The notes beneath the pieces were generated by a model that saw only the letters and a program-made list of their open reading frames with translations, was not told the origin of the DNA and searched no databases. The position numbers and the translations under genes are program-made. From contig NZ_BMVR01000001.1 in assembly GCF_014650815.1 (NCBI RefSeq), forward strand, positions 620,001 to 684,000: a stretch of 64,000 nucleotides of DNA, given 5' to 3'. Of the stretch, positions 9,080 to 17,341 are shown in pieces. Numbering within the stretch: the first letter of the stretch is position 1; each line of letters opens with the position of its first letter. This DNA comes from Streptomyces flavofungini (GTDB taxonomy: Bacteria; Actinomycetota; Actinomycetes; Streptomycetales; Streptomycetaceae).

Positions 9080-9493
9080 GTGCCAGGACCGTCCACCGCC
9101 GCCCCGGTCGTCGCAGCCACCACCCGCCGCCGCGCGCCCGAGGGGGCGCGCGAGCGCCGGGCCCCCTCGGTCCCGACGCCCCGCCCCGCCCGGACCCCGG
9201 CCCCCGCCCCGCAGGAAGCGGCGAGCGACGTGGTGCGCTGGGCGGCGTTCTCCTGCGTCCTGGTTCCGGTGGTCCTCGTCGGGTACGGGACCTCGCTGGC
9301 CGGCGCGGGCGGAGCGGCCCTCGGACTCGCCGCCGTGACCGGGGTGTGCCGAGTGCTCCTGCAGCAGTCCGAGCGCGGGGCCGCGCGGGCGCGCGCGCAG
9401 CGGGGTGCGGGCACGCGCGGACGGCGGCAGCGGCAGGCGCCCGGGGCGCACCGGGGCGGCCGTCGTCCGGGGCCGGATGCGCCGGTGGACTGA
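9080..9493 (+). CDS. Small membrane protein upstream of adpA
   Basis: A 137-residue protein from the GTG at 9080, chosen because GGGAG lies six bases upstream. Residues 1-50 are rich in Pro, Ala and Arg. Two adjacent hydrophobic segments follow (AAFSCVLVPVVLVGYG and AALGLAAVTGVCRVLL), predicting a helical hairpin, and the tail from about residue 95 is strongly basic (Arg/Gly/Gln-rich). Such a tail would sit in the cytosol and could contact nucleic acid, but that is conjecture. It precedes adpA by almost 400 bases, so it is probably a separate transcript. I do not recognise a family. Confidence 0.6.
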   Translation: MPGPSTAAPVVAATTRRRAPEGARERRAPSVPTPRPARTPAPAPQEAASDVVRWAAFSCVLVPVVLVGYGTSLAGAGGAALGLAAVTGVCRVLLQQSERGAARARAQRGAGTRGRRQRQAPGAHRGGRRPGPDAPVD

Positions 9494-9889
9494 CTGATTC
9501 CCACGCACTCCCCCGTATGTTTTCAGCCAACTTCCCAGCCGTCGACATTCCCAGGCGGAACAGGGGGTCAACGCACGTCTCACCAGGGGCGAAAGGAGCG
9601 GGGAAAGGCTCTGCACCCTACGTTGACCGGCCACTGGCACAAGGCGCACTTCCCTGCGCGGCCCGTGAGTGCGACGCTTCGTGATCGAATGCTTCACGCC
9701 AAGTTGCCATGTCGACAATGCGCCGGGTGCTGAACTGGTCACAGCGGCGTCACACGACGCAGTAGATTCGATCTTGACTGTAGTACGGCGGGGGACTGGT
9801 GGAGGACCGAGGGGAAACGTGCAGGAGCGACAGGCCCAAAAAGCACGTCAAGAACAGGGAGCCGCGACGACCGAGGGGGGCTTAGCACC
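9494..9889. promoter_or_regulatory. adpA upstream region (about 400 bases) with a candidate AdpA site
   Basis: Long non-coding leader typical of adpA loci. On the minus strand, TGGCGTGAAG (9692-9701) matches 9 of 10 positions of the AdpA consensus TGGCSNGWWY; AdpA of S. griseus is known to bind its own promoter. AT-richer bases around 9762-9790 (TAGATT, TAGTAC) are candidate -10 elements, but I cannot name a convincing -35 partner. Confidence 0.4.
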
Positions 9890-11206
9890 ATGAGCCACGA
9901 CTCCACTGCCGTGCAGGAAGCCGCGGCGCGGAAACTCTCCGGGCGGCGACGTCGGGAGATCGTCGCGGTGCTGCTCTTCAGCGGTGGTCCCATTTTCGAG
10001 AGTTCCATACCTCTCTCCGTGTTCGGCATTGACCGGCAGGACGCGGGAGTACCCCGATACCGGCTGCTCGTATGCGCCGGTGAAGAGGGGCCGCTGCGCA
10101 CCACCGGCGGGCTCGAACTGACCGCGCCCCACGGGCTGGAGGCGATCTCGCGGGCGGGCACCGTAGTGGTGCCGGCCTGGCGCTCGATCACATCGCCGCC
10201 CCCGTTGGAGGCACTCGACGCGCTGCGCCGCGCGCACGAGGAGGGCGCACGCATCGTCGGGCTCTGCACCGGCGCGTTCGTCCTGGCCGCGGCCGGTTTA
10301 CTGGACGGCCGACCGGCGACGACGCACTGGATGTACGCGCCGACGCTGGCCAAGCGCTACCCGTCCGTGCACGTCGACCCGCGCGAGCTGTTCGTCGACG
10401 ACGGCGATGTGCTCACGTCGGCCGGCACCGCGGCCGGAATTGATCTCTGCCTGCACATCGTGCGCACGGATCACGGCAATGAGGCGGCGGGCGCACTCGC
10501 CCGCAGGCTCGTCGTGCCACCGCGCCGGGCCGGCGGCCAGGAACGCTACCTGGACCGGTCGCTGCCGGAGGAGATCGGCGCCGACCCGCTCGCCGAGGTC
10601 GTCGCCTGGGCGCTGGAACACCTCCACGAGCAGTTCGACGTGGAGACGCTGGCCGCCCGCGCCTACATGAGCCGGCGCACCTTCGACCGGCGGTTCCGCT
10701 CGCTCACCGGGAGCGCTCCCCTGCAGTGGCTGATCACCCAGCGGGTGCTGCAGGCACAGCGGCTCCTGGAGACCTCCGACTACTCCGTCGACGAGGTCGC
10801 CGGGCGCTGCGGGTTCCGCTCGCCGGTCGCGCTGCGCGGCCACTTCCGGCGTCAGCTCGGCTCCTCGCCCGCGGCCTACCGCGCGGCGTACCGGGCGCGG
10901 CGGCCGCAGAACGAGCGATCCCTGGAGTCCGCGTCGGCACCGTCGGCGGCCCCGGCCGCCTCCGGGGCCACCGCGGCGGCCGCCATGGCCACCGGACCCT
11001 CGGTGGTCGCCACGGACGGGCCAGGACCTGGTCCGGGCGGAAATCCCGGTCTGACACCGGGCCCCGTCCCGTCCCAGACCCGGCGTACGGCCGCCGCCAG
11101 CTCACTCGGCGCCGCGGCTTCGCTGCCGATGGATCCGGGCAAGCCGCACTCCGACGCGTACGCGCCGGGCCGCACTCCCCTGCCCGGTCAGAGGAGCGCG
11201 CCGTAG
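9890..11206 (+). CDS. adpA: AdpA/BldH, AraC-family master regulator of development and secondary metabolism
   Basis: A 438-residue protein. Residues about 22-200 form a DJ-1/PfpI-like dimerisation domain ([36 protein letters not shown]). Residues about 235-335 hold the two AraC helix-turn-helix units ([34 protein letters not shown]). The C-terminal 100 residues are low-complexity Ala/Gly/Pro. Position directly before orn is the conserved adpA-orn order of Streptomyces. Codon 137 (10298-10300) is TTA, the rare leucine codon read by the bldA tRNA, so translation should be bldA-dependent as known for adpA. AdpA activates hundreds of genes for aerial growth, proteases and antibiotics. A CebR-box-like palindrome sits inside the gene at 10708. 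Confidence 0.93.
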   Translation: MSHDSTAVQEAAARKLSGRRRREIVAVLLFSGGPIFESSIPLSVFGIDRQDAGVPRYRLLVCAGEEGPLRTTGGLELTAPHGLEAISRAGTVVVPAWRSITSPPPLEALDALRRAHEEGARIVGLCTGAFVLAAAGLLDGRPATTHWMYAPTLAKRYPSVHVDPRELFVDDGDVLTSAGTAAGIDLCLHIVRTDHGNEAAGALARRLVVPPRRAGGQERYLDRSLPEEIGADPLAEVVAWALEHLHEQFDVETLAARAYMSRRTFDRRFRSLTGSAPLQWLITQRVLQAQRLLETSDYSVDEVAGRCGFRSPVALRGHFRRQLGSSPAAYRAAYRARRPQNERSLESASAPSAAPAASGATAAAAMATGPSVVATDGPGPGPGGNPGLTPGPVPSQTRRTAAASSLGAAASLPMDPGKPHSDAYAPGRTPLPGQRSAP

Positions 11207-11216
11207 GGTTGGGCGC

Positions 11217-11819
11217 ATGAACGATCGCATGGTGTGGATCGACTGCGAGATGACCGGGCTCTCGCTGACGGACGACGCACTTATCGAGGTGGCCGCACTG
11301 GTCACCGACTCGGAACTGAACGTGCTCGGCGAAGGTGTGGACATCGTGATCCGCCCGCCGGACGCGGCCCTGGAGACCATGCCCGAGGTGGTGCGGCAGA
11401 TGCACACCACCTCGGGGCTCCTCGACGAGCTGGCCGGCGGCACCACGCTGGCCGACGCCGAGGAGCAGGTCATCGCCTACATCCGGCAGCACGTGAAGGA
11501 GCCCCGCAAGGCCCCGCTGTGCGGCAACTCGGTCGGCACGGACCGCGGCTTCCTGCTGCGGGACATGCCGACCCTCGAGGACTTCCTGCACTACCGCATC
11601 GTCGACGTCTCCTCCATCAAGGAGCTGGCCCGGCGCTGGTACCCGCGGGCGTACTTCAACAGCCCGGACAAGAACGGCAACCACCGCGCCCTCGCCGACA
11701 TCCGCGAGTCCATCGCGGAGCTGCGCTACTACCGCGAGGCGATCTTCGTCCCGCAGCCCGGGCCCGACTCCGACACCGCCAAGTCGATCGCCGCGAAGCA
11801 CGTCCTGCCTGCGGATTAA
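11217..11819 (+). CDS. orn: Oligoribonuclease, DEDDh 3'-5' exoribonuclease
   Basis: A 200-residue enzyme that degrades 2-5-nt RNA fragments, including pGpG from cyclic-di-GMP breakdown, to mononucleotides. Exonuclease motifs are intact: WIDCEMTGL (first Asp and Glu) near residue 5, the middle motif around [10 protein letters not shown], and [12 protein letters not shown] with the catalytic His and Asp near residue 158. Length matches the family. It starts 10 bases after adpA with GGGTTGGGC upstream, so it may be partly co-transcribed with adpA. A strong composite terminator follows 16 bases after the stop. Confidence 0.96.
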   Translation: MNDRMVWIDCEMTGLSLTDDALIEVAALVTDSELNVLGEGVDIVIRPPDAALETMPEVVRQMHTTSGLLDELAGGTTLADAEEQVIAYIRQHVKEPRKAPLCGNSVGTDRGFLLRDMPTLEDFLHYRIVDVSSIKELARRWYPRAYFNSPDKNGNHRALADIRESIAELRYYREAIFVPQPGPDSDTAKSIAAKHVLPAD

Positions 11820-11835
11820 CCCTCCGCGGCACCCC

Positions 11836-11893
11836 GTGTACGGGGTCCGTAAAAGGGGTGCGCGAGCACCCCTTCGGACCCTGTACACTTTTT
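11836..11893 (+). terminator. Composite intrinsic terminator of orn with U-tract
   Basis: Outer stem of 14 pairs (11836-11849 with 11875-11888, one G-U), a small internal loop, and an inner 9-bp stem (11853-11861 with 11866-11874) capped by GCGA, followed by five T (11889-11893). One of the few classical U-tract terminators in this window. Its 3' arm TGTACACT also resembles a -10 box, and tRNA-His starts 37 bases further on. Confidence 0.88.
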
Positions 11894-11929
11894 CTCGGCC
11901 GGTCAGAAGAACACCAAAGACCGGCTCAT

Positions 11930-12003
11930 GGTGGGTGTAGCTCAGTTGGTAGAGCACCTGGTTGTGGTCCAGGTGGCCGCGGGTTCAAGTCCCGTCACTC
12001 ACC
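11930..12003 (+). tRNA. tRNA-His (GTG anticodon)
   Basis: Folds as a full cloverleaf. The acceptor stem is 11931-11937 with 11996-12002 (one G-U pair). The extra G at 11930 pairs with C at 12003, the G-1:C73 identity pair specific to histidine tRNAs. The anticodon loop is TTGTGGT, giving GTG. The T-arm is GGGTTCAAGTCCC. CCA is not encoded. Confidence 0.97.
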
Positions 12004-12088
12004 CTGAAGGATCGGCCCCTGACCCGGGAACGGGTTGGGGGCCGATTTGTTTCCCTGGCAGGGGCGGCCCGTCTGCACGGGGCAGGGC

Positions 12089-12586
12089 TCAGGAAGCATG
12101 ACGCGTCACATCAGTGATCCGGCAGACGACCTTCCCCGAAGCCTCCCGGAAGCCGGACGCGGACTCGTTCGCGACCTGGTCCGGCGCCAAGTTGCTCGTA
12201 CCAGCAACTCCCTCGGCGATGCGCACGCCGTCGGCGTCCACGAACTCCACCTCGACCCAGTAGTCGGACGTCTTCGAGCTGTGGTTGGTGATGCGCAACT
12301 CAGCGTTGGGCCAGCGGGTATTCGGCTCCACCGAACACTTGATGATCTCCACATCGGCGCGCGGACCCGACACGGGCGGAGCGGTCTGCTCCTGCGAGGG
12401 GCTCCTGCCGGGCGGCGTCTCCTCGTCGCTGCCGCCGATGAGCGCCACCGCCACCAAGATCGCCATCAGGGCGACGGCCATCAGGACCACGTACAGAAGC
12501 ACCCGCCCGAGCCGCCTCCTCTTGGGCGGAGGGCGCTGCCCCCACCCACTCGGCGGTGCTGCGGCAGGAGGCCGCTGAGGTGACAT
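12089..12586 (-). CDS. Membrane-anchored protein of unknown function
   Basis: A 165-residue protein. Residues 1-28 are Pro-rich and basic, followed by one strong transmembrane helix (LLYVVLMAVALMAILVAVAL, about residues 30-50). A polar Pro/Ser linker leads to a compact outer domain of about 90 residues with two cysteines (IIKCSVEP and KVVCRITD). The alternating pattern of that domain (AELRITNHSSKTSDYWVEVEF cut short here) suggests a beta-sandwich like the FxLYD-type actinobacterial domains, with the cysteines possibly forming a disulphide. It stands alone, between tRNA-His and cebR. Function unknown. Confidence 0.7.
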   Translation of the reverse strand: MSPQRPPAAAPPSGWGQRPPPKRRRLGRVLLYVVLMAVALMAILVAVALIGGSDEETPPGRSPSQEQTAPPVSGPRADVEIIKCSVEPNTRWPNAELRITNHSSKTSDYWVEVEFVDADGVRIAEGVAGTSNLAPDQVANESASGFREASGKVVCRITDVTRHAS

Positions 12587-12693
12587 GGCGCCCTCAGGTG
12601 GGGCGTGGGGCTAATACGTCAAGCATCTCTCCGCACGGCGAAAAGCGCACGTCAGGCCTTGTCTCCGGGGCCGCGCGCACAGCGCCGAGCGCC

Positions 12694-13749
12694 TCAGGAC
12701 GACGCCCTGCACACCAGTTCCGTAGGCAGCACGATCTGCTGGCGGGCGAGGTGGCGGGTCCCGGCGGGGCGGGTGTCGGCTATTTCGGCGAGGAGGACGT
12801 CAGTCATGGTGCGGCCCATCTCGGTGATGGGCTGGCGCACGCTGGTCAGCGGTGGGTCCATATGGCGGGCGATGGCCGAGTCGTCGAAGCCGACCAGGGC
12901 CACGTCGTCCGGTATCCGGCGGCCGACCTCGCGCAGGACCTGGCGGGCGCCCGCGGCCATCACGTCCGAGCCGGCGAAGACCGCGTCCAGGTCGGGGCGG
13001 CGGGCCAGGAGCTCGGTCATGGCGCGGCGGCCGCCGTCCTCGGTGAAGTCACCGCGGGCTATCAGGGACTCCTCGACGGGGTGGCCCGCCTCGGTGAGGG
13101 CGTCGCGGTAGCCGTCGAGGCGGCGCTGGGCGCCGTACACGTCCAGGCGCCCCGTGATCGTGGCTATCGTGCGGCGGCCCCGGTCGAGGAGGTGACCGAC
13201 GGCCGCGCGGGCGCCCGCGAAGTTGTCGGAGTCGACGGAGGCCAGCGGCTCGTCGGCCGAGCGGCGGCCGCTGATCACGGCGGGGATGCCGAGCTGCCGG
13301 AGCAGGTCGGGAAGGGGGTCGTCGGCGTGGACGGAGACGAGCAGGACGCCGTCCACGCGGTGCGCCGACAGGTACTGGGCGAGGCTGCGGCGCTCCCGGT
13401 CACCGCCCGCGAACGTCAGCAGGAGCTGCATGTCCGTCTCGGCGAGCGCCGCGCCCACCCCGTGGATGATGTCCGAGAAGTACGGCTCGGCGAAGAACCG
13501 CGACTCCGGCTCGGGCACGACCACGGCGATCGAGTCCGTACGGTTCGCGGCGAGCGCGCGGGCCGCCGTGTTCGGGACATAGCCGAGCTCCGCGACCGCC
13601 TCCTCGACGGCGGCCCGCGTGTGCTCGCTCACCCGGGGCGAACCGTTGATCACCCGGGACACGGTGCCGCGCCCGACCCCCGCCCGCGCGGCGACCTGCT
13701 CCAGCGTGGGCCGTGCCCCGCCGCGCCCCCTGGGCTGACCGCTCCCCAT
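12694..13749 (-). CDS. cebR: CebR, LacI-family repressor of cellobiose/cellotriose uptake
   Basis: A 351-residue regulator from the ATG at 13749, which has GGGGAGG seven bases upstream. The N-terminal LacI helix-turn-helix reads LEQVAARAGVGRGTVSRVINGS (first 20 positions are the recognition unit), followed by the hinge and a periplasmic-binding-protein-like effector domain (about 75-345). It is divergent from cebE, and a perfect 14-bp CebR operator lies between them. In Streptomyces, CebR blocks cebEFG and bglC until cellobiose or cellotriose binds it; in S. scabies it also controls thaxtomin virulence. Identification rests on family, gene order and operator together. Confidence 0.92.
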   Translation of the reverse strand: MGSGQPRGRGGARPTLEQVAARAGVGRGTVSRVINGSPRVSEHTRAAVEEAVAELGYVPNTAARALAANRTDSIAVVVPEPESRFFAEPYFSDIIHGVGAALAETDMQLLLTFAGGDRERRSLAQYLSAHRVDGVLLVSVHADDPLPDLLRQLGIPAVISGRRSADEPLASVDSDNFAGARAAVGHLLDRGRRTIATITGRLDVYGAQRRLDGYRDALTEAGHPVEESLIARGDFTEDGGRRAMTELLARRPDLDAVFAGSDVMAAGARQVLREVGRRIPDDVALVGFDDSAIARHMDPPLTSVRQPITEMGRTMTDVLLAEIADTRPAGTRHLARQQIVLPTELVCRASS

Positions 13750-13881
13750 CAGTGCCTCCCCACGACGCGAATCTAACAGCCACGCCACGACCACCAGCGA
13801 CGGCGCCCGCGGCCCGCAACTCCCGGCGTCCGGTGCCTTGACACCCCCCTGGCGAGCCGCGACCCTTCAAGGCATCACACA

Positions 13882-13895
13882 TGGGAGCGCTCCCA
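13882..13895. promoter_or_regulatory. CebR operator in the cebR-cebE spacer
   Basis: Perfect 14-bp palindrome TGGGAGCGCTCCCA, the consensus CebR box described in Streptomyces. It lies 115 bases upstream of the cebE start and 133 from cebR, so it can control both directions. Confidence 0.92.
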
Positions 13896-14009
13896 CCCTA
13901 CCCGGCTCTTACACGACCCGCACGTCCCGTCCGAGCCAATTCCTACCAACTCGCCCATTTCATATGAGAGTTGACCGGCTTTCGGTACGTCCGGGACCAG
14001 GAGGACGCA

Positions 14010-15347
14010 ATGCGCTACAGGACTCGAACGTCCCGCACGGCCGTGGTCCTCGCGGCCGTCACCACTCTTGCCGCCGGACTGCTCGCCGGCTGCGCGGAGG
14101 ACTCCGACGAGGACGAGCCCGGTGGCTCCTCGGGCGGCGGCGGGGGCGGAAAGGGCAAGACGACCCTGACCGTCGGGGTGTTCGGCGCCTTCGGCCTGCA
14201 GGAGGCCGGTCTCTACGACGAGTACGAGAAGCTCAACCCCGACATCAACATCAAGCAGAACTCCGTACAGCGCAACGAGAACTACTGGCCCGCCCTCCTC
14301 ACCCACCTGAGCAGCGGCAGCGGCCTCTCCGACGTCCAGGCCGTCGAGGTCGGCAACATCGCCGAGCTGACCGGCACCCACGCGTCCAAGCTGGTGGATC
14401 TCGGCAAGACCTCCGGCGTCGACAAGAACGCCTACCTCGACTGGAAGTGGCAGCAGGGCACCACCGACGACGGCAAGACGATCGGTCTCGGCACCGACAT
14501 CGGGCCGACCGGCATCTGTTACCGCAAGGACCTGTTCAAGAAGGCCGGTCTGCCCACGGACCGGGAGGCGGTCGGCAAGCTCTGGGCGGGCGACTGGAGC
14601 AAGTACCTGGACGCGGGCAAGCGGTACCAGAAGAAGGCGCCCAAGGGCACCGCCTTCGTCGACGGCGCCACCGGCGTGATGGCGGCCGTGCACGCCTCCG
14701 GCAAGGAGAAGTTCTACGACGCCGAGGGCGAGCTGATCTACCAGGACAGCGCGGGCGTGCAGGAGGGCTGGGACCTCGCGGCGCAGTTCGCCGAGGCCGG
14801 ACTCACCGCCAAGCTCCAGCAGTTCCAGCCCAGTTGGGACCAGGCCTTCTCCAACGGCTCCTTCGCCACCGTGACCTGCCCGCCCTGGATGCTCGGCTAC
14901 ATCAAGGACAAGGCGGGCGACAAGGGCGAGGACCAGTGGGACGTCGCCGCCGCGCCGAAGCCCGGCAACTGGGGCGGCTCCTTCCTGACCGTGCCCGAGG
15001 CGGGCAAGAACAAGGAGGAGGCCGCCAAGCTCGTCGCCTGGCTGACCGCCCCGAAGCAGCAGGCCAAGCTGTTCGACAAGCGGGCCAGCTTCCCGAGCGC
15101 CGAGGCCGCGTACGGGCTGCCCGAGGTGAAGGACGCCAAGAACCCCTACTTCGGCGACGCGCCCGTCGGACAGGTCTTCGCCAAGGCCGCCGAGGGCGTG
15201 CCGGTCCAGCCCATCGGCCCCAAGGACGGGATCATCTCCCAGTACCTGGCCGACACCGGGATGCTCGGCGTCGACCAGAAGGGCACGTCTCCCGACAAGG
15301 CCTGGGACAAGGCAGTGAAGACGATCGACAACGCACTGGACCAGTGA
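14010..15347 (+). CDS. cebE: CebE, cello-oligosaccharide ABC transporter solute-binding lipoprotein
   Basis: A 445-residue lipoprotein from the ATG at 14010, with AGGAGG eight bases upstream. The signal peptide ends in the lipobox LLAGC near residue 28, followed by an acidic and glycine-rich linker (residues 30-50). The rest is an extracellular sugar-binding protein of family 1 (MalE-like). CebE captures cellobiose and cellotriose outside the membrane and passes them to CebF-CebG. The gene is 8 bases from cebF. Substrate specificity is inferred from the CebR box and synteny. Confidence 0.92.
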   Translation: MRYRTRTSRTAVVLAAVTTLAAGLLAGCAEDSDEDEPGGSSGGGGGGKGKTTLTVGVFGAFGLQEAGLYDEYEKLNPDINIKQNSVQRNENYWPALLTHLSSGSGLSDVQAVEVGNIAELTGTHASKLVDLGKTSGVDKNAYLDWKWQQGTTDDGKTIGLGTDIGPTGICYRKDLFKKAGLPTDREAVGKLWAGDWSKYLDAGKRYQKKAPKGTAFVDGATGVMAAVHASGKEKFYDAEGELIYQDSAGVQEGWDLAAQFAEAGLTAKLQQFQPSWDQAFSNGSFATVTCPPWMLGYIKDKAGDKGEDQWDVAAAPKPGNWGGSFLTVPEAGKNKEEAAKLVAWLTAPKQQAKLFDKRASFPSAEAAYGLPEVKDAKNPYFGDAPVGQVFAKAAEGVPVQPIGPKDGIISQYLADTGMLGVDQKGTSPDKAWDKAVKTIDNALDQ

Positions 15348-15354
15348 TCATCCG

Positions 15355-16380
15355 GTGACCGACATCCCGAGCGACACCCGTACCGCCGCGCCCTCCACGG
15401 GGGAGGAGGGCGCGGCCCCGCGCGCGCGGGCCGTGGCAGCGCTCGACCCGGCCGCCGAGCGCCGCCGGGCCCGGCGCAGCCGCCGCTACCGCTGGGACAT
15501 GAAGTGGAGTCCCTACGCCCTGATCGCGCCGTTCTTCCTCTTCTTCATCGCCTTCGGCCTCTTCCCGCTGCTGTACACGGGGTGGGCCTCGCTGCACCGC
15601 GTGGAGCTGGGGACGCCCACGGACATGGAGTGGGTGGGGCTGCGCAACTTCTCGCGGCTGCTGGAGGACGACTTCTTCTGGAACGCGCTGCGCAACACCT
15701 TCACCATCGGCATCATCTCGACGGTGCCGCAGCTGGTGATGGCGCTCGGCATCGCCCACCTCCTTCACTACCGCCTGCGCGGCTCCATGTTCTTCCGCGT
15801 CGCGATCCTCACCCCCTACGCCACCTCCGTGGCCGCGGCGACCCTCGTCTTCGTGCTCATGTTCAGCCGTACCGACCACGGCATGATCAACTGGGCGCTC
15901 GGGCTCATCGGCGTCGATGCCGTGGACTGGCAGAACGGCGACTGGACCGCGCAGTTCGCCGTGTCCTCGATCGTCATCTGGCGGTGGACCGGCTACAACG
16001 CGCTGATCTATCTCGCCGCGATGCAGGCCATCCCCAACGATCTGTACGAGTCGGCGGCGCTGGACGGCGCGAGCCGCTGGCAGCAGTTCCGGCACGTCAC
16101 GATTCCCTCGCTGCGGCCGACGATCCTGTTCACCTGTGTGGTGTCGACGATCGGGGCGACCCAGCTCTTCGGTGAGCCGCTCCTGTTCAGCCAGGGCGCG
16201 AGCCCCACCGGCGGCTCCGACCACCAGTTCCAGACGCTCGGTCTCTATCTGTACGAACAGGGCTGGTTCAACCAGCACCTGGGCCGGTCCTCGGCGATCG
16301 CCTGGACCATGTTCCTGATTCTCGTCCTGATCGGCCTGGTCAACTGGGCGATCAGCCGCTGGATCCGCAGAAGCGCGTGA
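15355..16380 (+). CDS. cebF: CebF, ABC sugar transporter permease
   Basis: A 341-residue MalF-type permease starting with GTG. The first 45 residues are cytosolic and basic; six membrane helices follow (the first is LIAPFFLFFIAFGLFPLLY, about 52-70). The EAA loop that contacts the ATPase is ESAALDGASRWQQF near residue 228. It pairs with CebG to form the channel. No ATPase is encoded in this operon, which is normal: streptomycete sugar importers of this type share MsiK, encoded elsewhere. It begins seven bases after the cebE stop with a weak ribosome site, so it may depend on coupling. Confidence 0.91.
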   Translation: MTDIPSDTRTAAPSTGEEGAAPRARAVAALDPAAERRRARRSRRYRWDMKWSPYALIAPFFLFFIAFGLFPLLYTGWASLHRVELGTPTDMEWVGLRNFSRLLEDDFFWNALRNTFTIGIISTVPQLVMALGIAHLLHYRLRGSMFFRVAILTPYATSVAAATLVFVLMFSRTDHGMINWALGLIGVDAVDWQNGDWTAQFAVSSIVIWRWTGYNALIYLAAMQAIPNDLYESAALDGASRWQQFRHVTIPSLRPTILFTCVVSTIGATQLFGEPLLFSQGASPTGGSDHQFQTLGLYLYEQGWFNQHLGRSSAIAWTMFLILVLIGLVNWAISRWIRRSA

Positions 16381-16389
16381 GGGGATGAC

Positions 16390-17241
16390 GTGGCAAGCCT
16401 CAAGAAACGCGGCGCCGGGCGCCAACTGCACGGCGGCAAGGTGGCCTACGCCGTACTGATCCTGTTCACCATCGGCTCCCTCTTCCCCCTGGTGTGGACC
16501 GCGATCGCCGCGTCCCGCAACAACACGCGGCTCGCCGAGACGCCTCCGCCCTTCTGGTTCGGCGGGAACCTGTTCAAGAACCTGGAGATCGCCTGGACCG
16601 ACGCCAACATGGGCACGGCCCTGATCAACACCCTGGTGGTGGCGGGCACCATCACCGTGGGCACCGTGCTCTTCTCCACCCTCGCGGGTTTCGCCTTCGC
16701 CAAGCTGCGCTTCCGCTTCCGGGGGCTCCTTCTGCTCCTTGTGATCGGCACGATGATGGTGCCGCCGCAGCTCAGTGTCGTACCGCTGTTCATGATGGTG
16801 GCCGAGTTCGGCTGGACCGATCAGCTGCAGTCGGTGATCCTGCCGACGCTGGTGAGCGCCTTCGGGGTGTTTTTCATGCGGCAGTACCTCATCGAGGCGC
16901 TGCCCACCGAGGTGATCGAGGCCGCCCGGGTCGACGGGGCCAGCAGTCTGCGGCTGATCTGGCACGTGGTGTTCCCCGCGGCCCGGCCCGCGATGGCCGT
17001 CCTCGGCATGCTGACCTTCGTCATGGCCTGGAACGACTTCTTCTGGCCCATCATCGCGCTGACCCAGGGCGGCGAGCCGACCGTGCAGGTGGCCCTCGCC
17101 GGACTCGGCCGCGGCCAGATCCCCGACCAGTCCGTGATCATGGCGGGCGCGCTGCTCGGGACGCTGCCGCTGCTCATCGCCTTCGTCCTGTTCGGCAAGC
17201 AGATCGTGGGCGGCATCATGCAGGGCGCCGTCAAGGGCTGA
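16390..17241 (+). CDS. cebG: CebG, ABC sugar transporter permease
   Basis: A 283-residue MalG-type permease starting with GTG nine bases after the cebF stop, with GAGGGG just upstream. Six membrane helices are visible, the first VAYAVLILFTIGSLFPLVW. The EAA loop EAARVDGASSLRLIWHV lies near residue 178. With CebF it forms the membrane pore for cellobiose and cellotriose. Length is normal. It is followed by 99 bases before the bglC start, which has its own operator, so bglC can be expressed separately. Confidence 0.92.
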   Translation: MASLKKRGAGRQLHGGKVAYAVLILFTIGSLFPLVWTAIAASRNNTRLAETPPPFWFGGNLFKNLEIAWTDANMGTALINTLVVAGTITVGTVLFSTLAGFAFAKLRFRFRGLLLLLVIGTMMVPPQLSVVPLFMMVAEFGWTDQLQSVILPTLVSAFGVFFMRQYLIEALPTEVIEAARVDGASSLRLIWHVVFPAARPAMAVLGMLTFVMAWNDFFWPIIALTQGGEPTVQVALAGLGRGQIPDQSVIMAGALLGTLPLLIAFVLFGKQIVGGIMQGAVKG

Positions 17242-17327
17242 CCCGCACCACCGCTCCTCGCCGCACCCCCACGACTCGCCGCACCGCCGTCCCGGCTCGA
17301 CGTGCACCGACCTTTCCGTACGACCCA

Positions 17328-17341
17328 TGGGAGCGCTTCCA
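17328..17341. promoter_or_regulatory. CebR operator overlapping the bglC translation start
   Basis: TGGGAGCGCTTCCA differs from the perfect CebR box by one base. Its last base is the A of the bglC ATG, and its left half supplies GGGAG eight bases before that ATG, so the operator also contains the apparent Shine-Dalgarno sequence. Confidence 0.88.
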
